Source of the DNA: Candidatus Nanohaloarchaea archaeon
Lineage (GTDB): Archaea > Nanohalarchaeota > Nanosalinia > Nanosalinales > Nanosalinaceae
Direction of reading: 5' to 3'
DNA length: 64,000 bases
Assembly: GCA_013343275.1 (NCBI GenBank)
Contig: CP046106.1
Location: 248,001 to 312,000, forward strand
Below, one piece after another: positions 26,662 to 35,140 of this stretch (the stretch's first letter is position 1; each line of letters begins with the position of its first letter). The notes beneath the pieces are model-generated. The model did not search any database and was not told the DNA's origin. It saw only the letters and a program-made list of their open reading frames with translations. A program made the translations under genes and the position numbers.

Positions 26662-27723
26662 ATGATTATTGAGGAGTTGGCAGCCCGGACAGTTGAGATA
26701 CAGTCTGAAAGCCCTTACAAGGTACTTATGGTTCTGGGAGTACTGACTGCAATGATTCTGCCGGGCACCATGATGCTTGATATTAAGCCCAGTACTGAGG
26801 CCATACTTCCTGCAGATGATCCTGTAGTTGAATCTCTAGATACTTTGCGGGCCAAGTTTGCAGGAGATACAACCTATCTCGTGATTAACGCTGAGAATGA
26901 TATACGGAAGGCAGAGAACTTCGAGAGCATGTTAAGGATTCAGAAAAGGGTTGAACTATCATCAAATGTTCTCTCTACGAGTTCGCCTGCTTCGATGCTG
27001 GAGAGACGGTACGGTGAGATTCCTGAAGACGCTGATAGGCTGAAACAGTTCAACTACAGGAATATGGTTACGGAAGATTACAGAACTGCGGTAGTGGCTA
27101 TACGGGCAGATACACAGGCCAGTTCATCGGAGATCAGAAAACTGCATAACCGGATTCAACAGGTGGCTAACTCCGAGTTCCGTAGATCACAGTATCATCT
27201 GACAGGATACAATATGATTAATCTGGCGACATTCCAGGTTATAATCAGAGATTTCATGACTATAACAGCAGTCTCCTTTACTGCGGTTCTCGGCGTGCTT
27301 TACGCAGTTTTCAGAGATCCACGGAAGATGATGTATCCGATTGTACCTGTGATGTTCTCTCTGATCTGGATGCTGGGCCTCGGAGGATACCTCGGAGCAG
27401 ACCTTACAATAATCTCTATGGTATCTGCAGCCATGATAATGGGCCTCGGTATCGACTTTGGCATCCATGTGACGAAGAAGTATTTCTCCACAAAGAGAGG
27501 TACTGAAGGAATGAGCGAGACAATGATAGAGCTTTCCAGAGGCCTTCTTGGAGGGGCTGCAACGACAGGAGTTGGTTTTCTGGCCTTACTTGCAGCTAAT
27601 CTTACAGGAATGCACTCTCTTGGAATATTTCTGTTTACAGGTATAATTTCGGCCTATATTGGTGCTACCATCCTGCTTCCAACCCTTATACTGATTTCAG
27701 ACGGTAAAGAATCGATTGTATGA
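26662..27723 (+). CDS. RND/MMPL-type exporter, second half (353 aa)
   Basis: Second RND half-unit: one N-terminal helix (VLMVLGVLTAMILPGTMML), an external loop (about 40-195), and a C-terminal five-helix bundle with GLGIDFGIHVTKKYF and TGVGFLALLAAN. The aspartate in GLGIDFG matches the proton-relay position in RND proteins. It is probably co-transcribed with the first half and with the COG1361 protein that starts 10 bases after its stop. Confidence 0.85.
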   Translation: MIIEELAARTVEIQSESPYKVLMVLGVLTAMILPGTMMLDIKPSTEAILPADDPVVESLDTLRAKFAGDTTYLVINAENDIRKAENFESMLRIQKRVELSSNVLSTSSPASMLERRYGEIPEDADRLKQFNYRNMVTEDYRTAVVAIRADTQASSSEIRKLHNRIQQVANSEFRRSQYHLTGYNMINLATFQVIIRDFMTITAVSFTAVLGVLYAVFRDPRKMMYPIVPVMFSLIWMLGLGGYLGADLTIISMVSAAMIMGLGIDFGIHVTKKYFSTKRGTEGMSETMIELSRGLLGGAATTGVGFLALLAANLTGMHSLGIFLFTGIISAYIGATILLPTLILISDGKESIV

Positions 27724-27733
27724 AAATGATACT

Positions 27734-28987
27734 ATGAAACGAACAACTACACATTCAACGGCTTTCAAGATTGGTCTAACCCTTACGATAATGATTATTG
27801 CTGCAGGACAGGGCCTTTCAGCGCCTCAACTGCAGGACGTCAGCTTTGATCCCGGAGTTATCTCTGCAGGAGACAGAGTCGACATTACGGCCTCGCTTCA
27901 TTACGATATCTACGATGGAGATGAGGAGGAGAAAAATGTGGCGGTATCGTTGAAGCCTGAGAACAGGCTCGCTGAGAGGTATGTAACTATTGAAGATGTT
28001 AACAGCGATAGTATCTTCATCTATCCTGGAGGAGGATGGAATCAGCAGTTCCAGGTCAAGGTTCACGGAGATGCTCCATCCGGAAACTACCGGTTCACAG
28101 TTGAAATTACAGAGACAGGTCAGAACTCAAGTACAACATATGAAGAGGAGTTCATCATGCCTGTTGAGAAAGAAGGCGTGGATCTGACGGCAGATGTTGT
28201 AAAGACCTCGCCAGATACACCTAGGGCAGGTGATAACGATGTTAGACTAGGCCTGAGAGTGTCCAATACTGGTAACAAGGATATCGAGGAGATAAAGGTA
28301 GTCCCGGAGTTTCCTGAAGGCGTTTCCTCTTCAAACGCTATGACAGAGAAGATACTGATCGACAGAATATCCAGGACCGGTTCCGCTAGAGAGCAACTTT
28401 CTGTAGACCTCAGAGACGATCTAAGGCCTGGAGTTTACTGGATTAACCTATCGGCAAGTTATGAGGACACAGAGAGCAACAGTTACAGCGAGAAACTTGA
28501 AATCCCTCTCAGAGTAGAAGGAAGGCCTGACCTCGAAGTCGTAAACTCCAGTATGGAGATGAAAGCAGGATCTACAGCCCAGCTGGAACTGACAGTTCTG
28601 AACACAGGAACTCAGGACGCAGAGGCTGTATCAGCCCGTGTTATCGCACAGAGATCTCAGCCTTTCTCACTGGCAGACAGATCAAACTATATCGGCGAGA
28701 TAAAGCCTGGAGAGAAAGGAAAAGCAGTACTCAGTATCTCCTCAGACAGGTCGGCATCACTGAAAGAGCATCAGCTAAAGATAGAGCTGAGAGCAAACGG
28801 AGACTCTGAAGAAGGCGACAACTCGGTCTATACCTTTACCGAAAACGTCGATGTGAGACTGGAGGATAGAGCCAGATCACCGCTCATCTATATTGGAACA
28901 GCAACAGCGCTTCTACTGCTGACGATAGGCCTTTTCAGGCACTTCCATGGAAGAAAAGATGACTCTGAAGGAGGTGAATCCCAGTGA
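27734..28987 (+). CDS. COG1361-type secreted surface/accessory protein
   Basis: About 417 residues from the ATG at 27734 (an in-frame TTG lies at 27716). A signal peptide (FKIGLTLTIMIIAAGQGLSA) is followed by repeated immunoglobulin-like NEW3/CARDB units (for example VRLGLRVSNTGNKDIEEIKV and LELTVLNTGTQDAEAVSARV), then a C-terminal membrane anchor (LIYIGTATALLLLTIGLF). Such COG1361 proteins sit beside exporters in archaea and may act like periplasmic adaptors. The DUF2892 gene overlaps its stop by 4 bases. Confidence 0.82.
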   Translation: MKRTTTHSTAFKIGLTLTIMIIAAGQGLSAPQLQDVSFDPGVISAGDRVDITASLHYDIYDGDEEEKNVAVSLKPENRLAERYVTIEDVNSDSIFIYPGGGWNQQFQVKVHGDAPSGNYRFTVEITETGQNSSTTYEEEFIMPVEKEGVDLTADVVKTSPDTPRAGDNDVRLGLRVSNTGNKDIEEIKVVPEFPEGVSSSNAMTEKILIDRISRTGSAREQLSVDLRDDLRPGVYWINLSASYEDTESNSYSEKLEIPLRVEGRPDLEVVNSSMEMKAGSTAQLELTVLNTGTQDAEAVSARVIAQRSQPFSLADRSNYIGEIKPGEKGKAVLSISSDRSASLKEHQLKIELRANGDSEEGDNSVYTFTENVDVRLEDRARSPLIYIGTATALLLLTIGLFRHFHGRKDDSEGGESQ

Positions 28988-29172
28988 GAAGCAAGAAAAA
29001 ATTCATGAGAAGGCTCGCAGGCACAACGATCCTGACAGGATTCATCGGCGGATGGTTTGTCCACCCATACTTCTATCTAATCGATGCCTTTGTAGGCCTC
29101 AACATGTGGCAGAGCAGCTTTACAGATTTCTGCCCGCCTGAAATGTTCTACGAGGAATATATCGCGGAATAA
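28984..29172 (+). CDS. DUF2892 small membrane protein (62 aa)
   Basis: GTG start overlapping the previous stop (GTGA). Two short hydrophobic segments and the DUF2892 tail signature NMWQSSFTDFCPPEMFYEEY. DUF2892 also forms the membrane part of some rhodanese proteins. Last gene of the RND operon. A second DUF2892 protein lies at 34391. Confidence 0.8.
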   Translation: MRSKKKFMRRLAGTTILTGFIGGWFVHPYFYLIDAFVGLNMWQSSFTDFCPPEMFYEEYIAE

Positions 29173-29202
29173 ATTTTTCTGTTCTCTTCTTTTTCATCTC
29201 CT
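29173..29202. terminator. T-rich bidirectional terminator region
   Basis: The 30 bases between the convergent RND and ABC operons are pyrimidine-rich on the plus strand (atttttctgttctcttcttt...), the expected U-rich terminator for the plus-strand operon. Confidence 0.5.
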
Positions 29203-29886
29203 TTATTTTTCCGGGAACTCTGAGAGCTCTCCGTCTTCCAGCCATATCACTCTATCAGCTTCTTTTCCGAGTTCTTTCTCGTGGTTGACAGTGATTACCG
29301 TCTGTCCCTGTTCAGCTAGATCTCTGTAGAGCTGCATCATCTTTTCTGAGACCTCTGTATCCAGCTGGGAAGTTGATTCATCCGCCAGCAATATTTCAGG
29401 TTCTCCAGCGAGAGCTCTGGCTACAGCCACTCTCTGCCTCTGTCCTCCCGAGAGTTCATCCGGGGAATGTTTCATCCTGTCGCTCAGGCCTACTTTTTCA
29501 AGAGCTTCTCTTGCTCTCTCTTTTGCCTCTGAGTCAGGTACGCCATCAAGTGTTAGAGGAAGGTATACCTGTTCCAGGCTGTTAAATCCTTTCAGCAGTG
29601 AGTAGAACTGGAATACGAAACCTATTTTCTCAAGCCTGAACTCTGATTTTTCATCCTCAGTCATACTTGATGTATTGGTGCCATCGACCGTGATTTCTCC
29701 ACTGGAAGGATCATCTAATAGGCCTATCAGATGCATTAAAGTGGACTTTCCAGAACCAGAAGGACCCATTATCGATACAAACTCCCCTTTCTCTATATCG
29801 ATACTTACGTCTTTCAAGGCCTCCACCTCTACTTCTCCCATGCTGTATATCTTCGACAGGTCTTCAGTTTTGATTGCGTAGTTCAT
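29203..29886 (-). CDS. ABC transporter ATP-binding protein (LolD/MacB type)
   Basis: 227 residues, full-length nucleotide-binding domain: Walker A GPSGSGKST (about 41-49), Q-loop FVFQFYSLL, signature LSGGQRQRVAVARAL (about 142-156), Walker B ILLADESTSQLD and switch VNHEKEL. The FVFQ and LPLTLDG pattern is typical of the LolD/MacB/FtsE group that works with FtsX-type permeases. Its ATG overlaps the permease stop by 4 bases. Confidence 0.93.
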   Translation of the reverse strand: MNYAIKTEDLSKIYSMGEVEVEALKDVSIDIEKGEFVSIMGPSGSGKSTLMHLIGLLDDPSSGEITVDGTNTSSMTEDEKSEFRLEKIGFVFQFYSLLKGFNSLEQVYLPLTLDGVPDSEAKERAREALEKVGLSDRMKHSPDELSGGQRQRVAVARALAGEPEILLADESTSQLDTEVSEKMMQLYRDLAEQGQTVITVNHEKELGKEADRVIWLEDGELSEFPEK

Positions 29887-31061
29887 CGGTTCTCGATCGT
29901 CTCGACTATCTCGGTTTTTGAAGCAAGATATGCAGGTACGAAGCCTGCTACCACGGAAGCTGCTACCATCCAGGCACTCCTTGTCAGCAGCAGGTTCGGT
30001 GAGATTCTCGTTGATATGGTCCCTACAGGCGAGTTTATCGGGTGGGAGGTGAGGAAAGAGTTTATCCCCAGCGTGAGCACGTTGCCGATCACTACTCCGG
30101 TCAGGCCGAAGATGAAGGCTTCCAGCACGAATATCTCCAGCACTCTCCTCTCCTTTGCTCCCACCGCCCTTACGATACCCATTTCCCTTACTCTCTTGCT
30201 GGTGTTGATGAATATGACGACGCCTATCGCCGCGAGAGCCACTATCAGGCCTACTATGGAAAGCACGTTGATCACTATAGCGAATGTTCCGGAGATTCCC
30301 TCCGCCATGTTTGACTGTTCTCTCCAGGTCTTGATCTCTCCCTGCGTGTTTAAGGCCTGGAGTCGCTTCTTGAAGTTGTCTGATGCTTCCCTGTCTTCAA
30401 GTATCACTTTGATCTTGCTGGCTCTGTTTTCGACTCCCAGCATCTGCTCTGCCTGTTCAAATGTTACGTATATCTTCTTGGACATGCCCGCTATCCCGCC
30501 TTTCGTGCCTATAACACCTCTAACCTTGAACTCGCGGCTGAAGTTCTCACCTTTTAGAGTGAGTATCTGACCGCGGTCGATTCCTAGGCCTTCGATTCCT
30601 CTTTTCTCGCTTTCAGCTGCGATAAATCTTCCTATAACTGTCTCATCGGAGTCCTCCTTCAGGAAGCTCCCGGATATCATCTTGGAGGTGTATCCTTCAA
30701 AATCTGGGGAGTCCGTACCTTTCACAGTTATGTGCGCTACTTCTCCACTGTAGACAGCGGAGGCCCTGAAGGTCAGGACTTTCTCCACATTCTCCACTCC
30801 AGCGAGCCTTGAAATCCTGTTCACCAGGGCCTCAGGGTTCTCAAGGTATCCTTCTTCCGCCTCAACTGCGGCGTGACCTGTCTGACCCTCTATCAGGCCT
30901 TCGGTGAAGGTATGGCTGAGGCCGGTGATGAATGCAGGGAAGAAGACCAGGTTCAGGAAGGCGAAGCTGAGCATCACCACAACTATCAAGGAAACTTTCT
31001 TGTCCTCGAATATGTCTCTCTTCGCCAGTTTCCAGACGAACTTCGCCTTGTGCAGCTTCAT
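29883..31061 (-). CDS. ABC transporter permease, FtsX/MacB family
   Basis: 392 residues: one N-terminal helix (VSLIVVVMLSFAFLNLVFFP), a large external MacB-like domain (about 50-255), then three helices (IVINVLSIVGLIVALAAIGV; REMGIVRAVGAKERRVLEIF loop; VFGLTGVVIGNVLTL; and a final helix). The REMGIVRAVGAK loop is the FtsX signature. With the ATPase it would form a mechanotransmission-type transporter or exporter. Starts 4 bases after the COG1361 gene. Confidence 0.92.
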   Translation of the reverse strand: MKLHKAKFVWKLAKRDIFEDKKVSLIVVVMLSFAFLNLVFFPAFITGLSHTFTEGLIEGQTGHAAVEAEEGYLENPEALVNRISRLAGVENVEKVLTFRASAVYSGEVAHITVKGTDSPDFEGYTSKMISGSFLKEDSDETVIGRFIAAESEKRGIEGLGIDRGQILTLKGENFSREFKVRGVIGTKGGIAGMSKKIYVTFEQAEQMLGVENRASKIKVILEDREASDNFKKRLQALNTQGEIKTWREQSNMAEGISGTFAIVINVLSIVGLIVALAAIGVVIFINTSKRVREMGIVRAVGAKERRVLEIFVLEAFIFGLTGVVIGNVLTLGINSFLTSHPINSPVGTISTRISPNLLLTRSAWMVAASVVAGFVPAYLASKTEIVETIENR

Positions 31062-31065
31062 GGAA

Positions 31066-32166
31066 TCACTCCTGCTTTTTTCTCCAGTAATATGTTCCTC
31101 CGACCAGCAGGACAGCCAGAACCCCTAGAATCGGTATCTTATCAGTTCTCTTTCGGGAGGCACTGATTTCAAATGATTGAGTGGCTTGTTCTTCCTTTGA
31201 GTCGGTGTAGCTTATTTCTACAGTACAGTTAACTTCGCCAGAGTTCGGTATCACCTGGTAGACTGTCGGAACGCTTTCCCCGGAGTCCAGTGATCCTGCG
31301 AACGCCTTTGAGTCCTGTACTTTGGCGTTTTTGCATGAGAGTTTTGAGGAAAGTTTCTCGGCCTCGCCAGGCCCTGTGTTCTCGAGTTCAACCATTACCC
31401 GTGTGTCCGATCCCATGTATGCCTCTTCTGTTTGGATCTGTGAAACTGTTATCTCTGCGTTTTCCTGTATGTATACCGAGCTGGAGGCTTTTTCCACATC
31501 TTTTCTGCTCTCGTCTCTGTACTCGGAGGTTATCTGAATATCATGAGTGCCTGAAGAGATCGCATCTGATGTTCGGATGCTTATATTTTTTACCGCGGTT
31601 TCTTCAGGCCTTAATGATCCGAGGTACATCTTTGAAGGATCAAAACTGGTGCTGGGCATTGAAAATGTTACCGATATCTGGGAGGCGGTATCTGTTCCGG
31701 TGTTTCTTATCTTCAGTGATGCTTCAGAGTCTTTTCCCTGTACTATTCCGGTGGTGTTTATCGAGATAAACAGATTAGGTTCTCCATCCACTACAATCGA
31801 AAAGGTTTCTTCCTGGCCGAATCCTGTATTGTAGGACGAGTCAGGTTCCAGATCTATTTTGTAGGTTCCGGAAGCTGTTCCCTCTTCTACCTTGATCTTG
31901 AAGGTTCTTTCAACGCTACAGTCAGCGCAAAGCTCTGTAAGGCCTTCATCAGGCTGGTTTATTACCTTGAACCCTTCCGGAAGATTTAATGTCAGAGGCT
32001 TGTATGTTGCGGACTCGTATTCTGAATTATGTATGGTAGCCTGAACAGTAAAGGTGTTTCCCGGCTTTACTTTTGCCTTTGAGATGTCGCTGATAGTTGT
32101 TGAGGCCATTGCAGAGCTGGAGACTGCCAGAAGGAGGGATGTAATCAAGACGACTTTCGCATTCAT
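31066..32166 (-). CDS. COG1361-type secreted surface/accessory protein
   Basis: 366 residues: signal peptide (VVLITSLLLAVSSSAMAS), NEW3/CARDB-like repeats (PNLFISINTTGIVQGKDSEA; VMVELENTGPGEAEKLSSKL), one Cys-pair loop ELCADCSVE, and a C-terminal membrane anchor (ILGVLAVLLVGGTYYWRKK). First gene of an operon with FtsX-type permease and ATPase, and a paralogue of the protein in the RND operon that converges on it. Divergent from the TetR gene, sharing a palindromic operator. Confidence 0.82.
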   Translation of the reverse strand: MNAKVVLITSLLLAVSSSAMASTTISDISKAKVKPGNTFTVQATIHNSEYESATYKPLTLNLPEGFKVINQPDEGLTELCADCSVERTFKIKVEEGTASGTYKIDLEPDSSYNTGFGQEETFSIVVDGEPNLFISINTTGIVQGKDSEASLKIRNTGTDTASQISVTFSMPSTSFDPSKMYLGSLRPEETAVKNISIRTSDAISSGTHDIQITSEYRDESRKDVEKASSSVYIQENAEITVSQIQTEEAYMGSDTRVMVELENTGPGEAEKLSSKLSCKNAKVQDSKAFAGSLDSGESVPTVYQVIPNSGEVNCTVEISYTDSKEEQATQSFEISASRKRTDKIPILGVLAVLLVGGTYYWRKKQE

Positions 32167-32185
32167 ATCTAACAGGTTCTTGATC

Positions 32186-32217
32186 CTAACTTATAAAGTT
32201 AGTGAGGACTAACTTAG
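32186..32217. promoter_or_regulatory. TetR operator: two palindromes over a divergent promoter
   Basis: CTAACTT-ATA-AAGTTAG (32186-32202) is a perfect 7-bp inverted repeat whose centre is the TATA-like ttataaa. ACTAA-C-TTAGT (about 32208-32218) is a second palindrome containing the same half-site. They fill the 55-bp gap between the TetR gene and the divergent COG1361-ABC operon. Confidence 0.65.
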
Positions 32218-32221
32218 TGGT

Positions 32222-32809
32222 ATGGGTGAGAGAAAGACTTCCGAGGAACGCCGCGAACAGATACTTGAGACAGCACTTGAGATCCTTCATGAGGAAGGAA
32301 GATCCCGCCTGACTGTCGGAAGAATTGCTGAAAAAATCAGTATTTCCGAGGCCGCAGTGTACAGACACTTCGACTCCAAGGAGGAGATTATCAGAAAGAT
32401 GGCGGAGAAAGTTTTCTCGATAGAGCTAGTCGATCCTGAGGAGCTGAGCTTTGAGGCGCCTAAAGAGCTTCTTGAGGAGATAATTAGAGGGATTTTCGCT
32501 AAACTTGAAGAGGACAGAAAGATCGCCTCAGTACTGTTCCACGACGAACTATTTACAGAGTATCCAGAAGTGGAGGAAATATTCAGAGAACACAGAAAAG
32601 AGAAGAAGGAGAAGCTGAAGAACCTCGTGATCATGGGAAAGACATCAGGCCTGTTTAACGAAGAAGTTGATCCTGACACGTTCGCAAGAACTATGATGGG
32701 CAGCATCAGGATAACAGTGCTTGAATGGAGAGATGCTGAATTCTCTCACTCTCTGGAAGAAGAAGTAAGGCCTCTTGCACAGCATCTGGCAAAAATTCTC
32801 CAGAACTGA
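32222..32809 (+). CDS. TetR-family transcriptional regulator
   Basis: 195 residues. The N-terminal TetR HTH is clear: REQILETALEILHEEGRSRL, GRIAEKISISEAAVYRHFDS, KEEIIRKMAEKV. The C-terminal helical ligand domain is not matched to a specific class. Divergent from the COG1361-FtsX-ATPase operon, with palindromes between them, so it probably represses both itself and that exporter. Confidence 0.92.
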   Translation: MGERKTSEERREQILETALEILHEEGRSRLTVGRIAEKISISEAAVYRHFDSKEEIIRKMAEKVFSIELVDPEELSFEAPKELLEEIIRGIFAKLEEDRKIASVLFHDELFTEYPEVEEIFREHRKEKKEKLKNLVIMGKTSGLFNEEVDPDTFARTMMGSIRITVLEWRDAEFSHSLEEEVRPLAQHLAKILQN

Positions 32810-32848
32810 GTTTATCTAGTATATTTATACAAAACTATTTAAATTTGC

Positions 32849-33169
32849 ATGCATGAGTGTGCACATATGCAAGTTTTCAAGGCGCTTTCGAGCGACACCC
32901 GGCTCCACGTGTTAGAGCTTATCATGGAGCATGAGCCGGTATGCATCTGTGAACTAGACGAGACGTGTCCACGCGATCGATCCGTGATCTCTCGCCACAT
33001 CAAGAAACTGGACGAGGCAGGAGTGATAGAGACTGAGAAAGACGGGAGAAAGCTTATCTCGACAATTCCGCAGAGAGAAGCAGTCGAAAATCTACTAGAA
33101 GCCAAGGAGGTGCTAGAAGATGAAGATTCAGATTCTGGGAAGAGGATGTCCAAAATGCAAGAAGCTTGA
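32849..33169 (+). CDS. ArsR-family metalloregulator
   Basis: 106 residues. Winged HTH: VFKALSSDTRLHVLELIMEH, CICELDETCPRDRSVISRHI, KKLDEAGVIETEKDGRKLI. The CIC...CP cysteines sit in the alpha-3 position that binds As/Sb/Cd in ArsR/SmtB proteins. An alternative ATG at 32867 fits the second TATA-like element (ctatttaaat, 32835-32844). First gene of an operon with a small thioredoxin (50-base overlap) and a permease; likely an autoregulated metalloid-resistance operon. Confidence 0.9.
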   Translation: MHECAHMQVFKALSSDTRLHVLELIMEHEPVCICELDETCPRDRSVISRHIKKLDEAGVIETEKDGRKLISTIPQREAVENLLEAKEVLEDEDSDSGKRMSKMQEA

Positions 33170-33389
33170 GAAAAACGCTGAAAACGCACTGGAGCAGATG
33201 AAGGAGAACGCTGAAGAAGCATCCGAAGGCCTCGAAAATGTTGAGATCGAGAAAGTATACGATCTGCAGGAAGCCAGCAAGATGGGCCTGATGTCTGCAC
33301 CAGGCCTTGCGATCGACGGCGAGCTCAAGAAGCAGGGCAGCGTCCTTAAACCCGATGAGATCAGGGAAGTCATACAGCAGGAAGCATGA
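33120..33389 (+). CDS. Small thioredoxin-like redox-active disulfide protein
   Basis: 89 residues: KIQILGRGCPKCKKLEKNAE holds the redox CxxC, and MSAPGLAIDGELKKQG carries the cis-Pro. This is the short (about 80 aa) thioredoxin family often found beside COG0701 permeases. The start lies inside the ArsR gene (50-base overlap, other frame), and the stop overlaps the permease ATG (ATGA). Confidence 0.88.
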   Translation: MKIQILGRGCPKCKKLEKNAENALEQMKENAEEASEGLENVEIEKVYDLQEASKMGLMSAPGLAIDGELKKQGSVLKPDEIREVIQQEA

Positions 33390-34291
33390 TCTCTTCACTC
33401 TCCTCTCTCCTTCTTTCGCTCGGAGTACCGCAGTCGATAGCCGGAGTCATATCCTTCTGGATCTTCGACTCCGTTAAGATACTGGCTTTGATGTCCGTAC
33501 TGTTCTTCGGCCTGAACTATCTGAGGACATACCTGACTCCGCAGAAGATCAGCGAGTACCTCGACAGGCACAAGTCTGTCCAGTACCCCTTGGCATCGGT
33601 TTTCGGAACGCTCTCGCCTTTTTGCTCCTGTTCCACGATACCACTCTTCATGGGTTTCCTGCGCGCAGGAGTCTCTATAGGCCCTACACTAACCTTCCTG
33701 CTGACCTCTCCGATAGTCAACCTTGTGGCGATACCGATACTCTGGACTGCCTTCGGCTGGAAGATAACACTGCTCTACACCGCGGTAGGCCTCACGATCA
33801 GCATGATAGCCGGTTACTCGCTCGAGAAACTTGGCTTCGAGAAAAACATCGAGAGAGGAGACGTCGCCGAGACAGAAGTAGACAACAGATGGAAGGAAGC
33901 GTACAGAGACACCTACGACCAGATGAAAAGATTCACTCCTTATGTCCTGGTAGGAACAGCTCTTGGAGCGTTGATCCACGGCTACCTGCCCACTGATTTG
34001 CTGAAGAGGTACGCCTCCACGGTCTGGGCGGTGCCTGTAGCGGTATTGCTGGCGGTACCGGTCTACACCAACATCTTCGCCGTCATACCGGTAGTTGAAT
34101 CACTGATGGAGAAAGGCCTTCCTGTCTCGGTAGCTGTCACCTTCATGATGGCGGCAGCAGGCCTTTCACTCCCCGAATTCATAATGCTGAAGGATGTCAT
34201 GGACAACAAGATGCTCGCGGCATTGATAGGAGTGGTTACGGCAGTCATAATTCTTACTGGATATCTGATCGCGGCAGTACCGAGTCTCTAG
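33386..34291 (+). CDS. COG0701 permease (ArsP-like)
   Basis: 301 residues with about eight membrane helices and the family motif GTLSPFCSCSTIPLFMGFLR (about 73-92), followed by TFLLTSPIVNLVAIPIL and, in the second half, VPVYTNIFAVIPVVESLMEK. ArsP-type members export organoarsenicals; others are uncharacterised. Context (ArsR plus CxxC thioredoxin) supports a metalloid or thiol-reactive substrate. Confidence 0.88.
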   Translation: MISSLSSLLLSLGVPQSIAGVISFWIFDSVKILALMSVLFFGLNYLRTYLTPQKISEYLDRHKSVQYPLASVFGTLSPFCSCSTIPLFMGFLRAGVSIGPTLTFLLTSPIVNLVAIPILWTAFGWKITLLYTAVGLTISMIAGYSLEKLGFEKNIERGDVAETEVDNRWKEAYRDTYDQMKRFTPYVLVGTALGALIHGYLPTDLLKRYASTVWAVPVAVLLAVPVYTNIFAVIPVVESLMEKGLPVSVAVTFMMAAAGLSLPEFIMLKDVMDNKMLAALIGVVTAVIILTGYLIAAVPSL

Positions 34292-34390
34292 AGACTAGCA
34301 AGGTGTCACATCTTCGCCAGTTTCTCTCTTTTTCTCGCTTTAACCAGGTCAATCTATTGCTTTATAACTCAGTTAGGCCAAAAGCTGCTT

Positions 34391-34618
34391 ATGGAAAAGA
34401 ACGTAGGTGACACGGACCGCAAGATAAGAATGGCTCTGGGGACTATCCTAGTTGCGCTGGGAGCAGCAGGGTATGCAGGAGTAATCCCTATAGCTAACGT
34501 TGCACCGCAGGCTCTGACCTCGGTGGCCTTAACGGTTGTAGGTATAGTGCTTCTGGTTACAGGTTACACCAGCAAGTGCGCGCTTTACTCCGCTCTGAGA
34601 ATCGATACCTCGGAGTAG
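34391..34618 (+). CDS. DUF2892 small membrane protein (75 aa)
   Basis: Two hydrophobic helices (RMALGTILVALGAAGYAGV and LTSVALTVVGIVLLVTGY) and the SKCALYSAL tail usual for DUF2892. TATA box tttataac (34361-34368) is about 27 bp before the ATG. Proteins of this family occur near sulfur-transfer and redox genes, as here. Confidence 0.82.
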   Translation: MEKNVGDTDRKIRMALGTILVALGAAGYAGVIPIANVAPQALTSVALTVVGIVLLVTGYTSKCALYSALRIDTSE

Positions 34619-34658
34619 ATTAGCCGATCTCTAGGTCTCCACTTTTTTGATCTTTGAG

Positions 34659-35024
34659 TCAGGTCACCCAGGCCTCTTCTTTTTCTCCTTCTCTGAGGTT
34701 GTCTCGGCCCCACTCTATCATGTCTTCGACAAGTGGCAGAAGCTTTTCGCCGAACTCTGTCAGTTCGTATGTGATCTTCACCGGTTTCTCATCCTCTACC
34801 TTCCTGTTGATTATGCCCTGTTCCTGCATTCTATCGAGGTTGTCGGAAAGAGTTTTGTTGGTGATACCTCCGATCTCATCCTTTAACTGGTTGAAACGTA
34901 CTTCTTCATTGTCTCCTACATGGAAGACAATTACCGGCACCCATTTGTGGCCCAGAATTTTTGAAGTAGATTTCAATGCACACCACTCTCCTCCTTTACA
35001 CCATACAGGAATTCTATCAGTCAT
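34659..35024 (-). CDS. HxlR-family transcriptional regulator
   Basis: About 121 residues from the ATG at 35024, chosen over the longer frame (35060) because GAGGAGGA lies 7 bases upstream as a ribosome binding site. HxlR winged helix: CALKSTSKILGHKWVPVIVF, FNQLKDEIGGITNKTLSDNL, DRMQEQGIINRKVEDEKPVK. Cys residues at WCKGGEWCAL near the N-terminus could sense thiol stress, as in YodB/HypR. It diverges from the DsbA-like gene across an inverted repeat. Confidence 0.88.
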   Translation of the reverse strand: MTDRIPVWCKGGEWCALKSTSKILGHKWVPVIVFHVGDNEEVRFNQLKDEIGGITNKTLSDNLDRMQEQGIINRKVEDEKPVKITYELTEFGEKLLPLVEDMIEWGRDNLREGEKEEAWVT

Positions 35025-35046
35025 CAGGTATCCTCCTCGAAACCTC

Positions 35047-35060
35047 GTGTAAAGGTACAC
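35047..35060. promoter_or_regulatory. Inverted repeat GTGTA-AAGG-TACAC, candidate HxlR operator
   Basis: Perfect 5-bp arms around 4 bases, 23 bp upstream of the HxlR ATG and in the divergent promoter with the DsbA-like gene at 35141. Confidence 0.45.
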
Positions 35061-35140
35061 ACTCCGGCCTTTAATATCTTCTGTAAATCAGGTATAGATA
35101 TGAAACTAATTTTGAGAGTCGGAGACGGAGGTAGAGAAAT

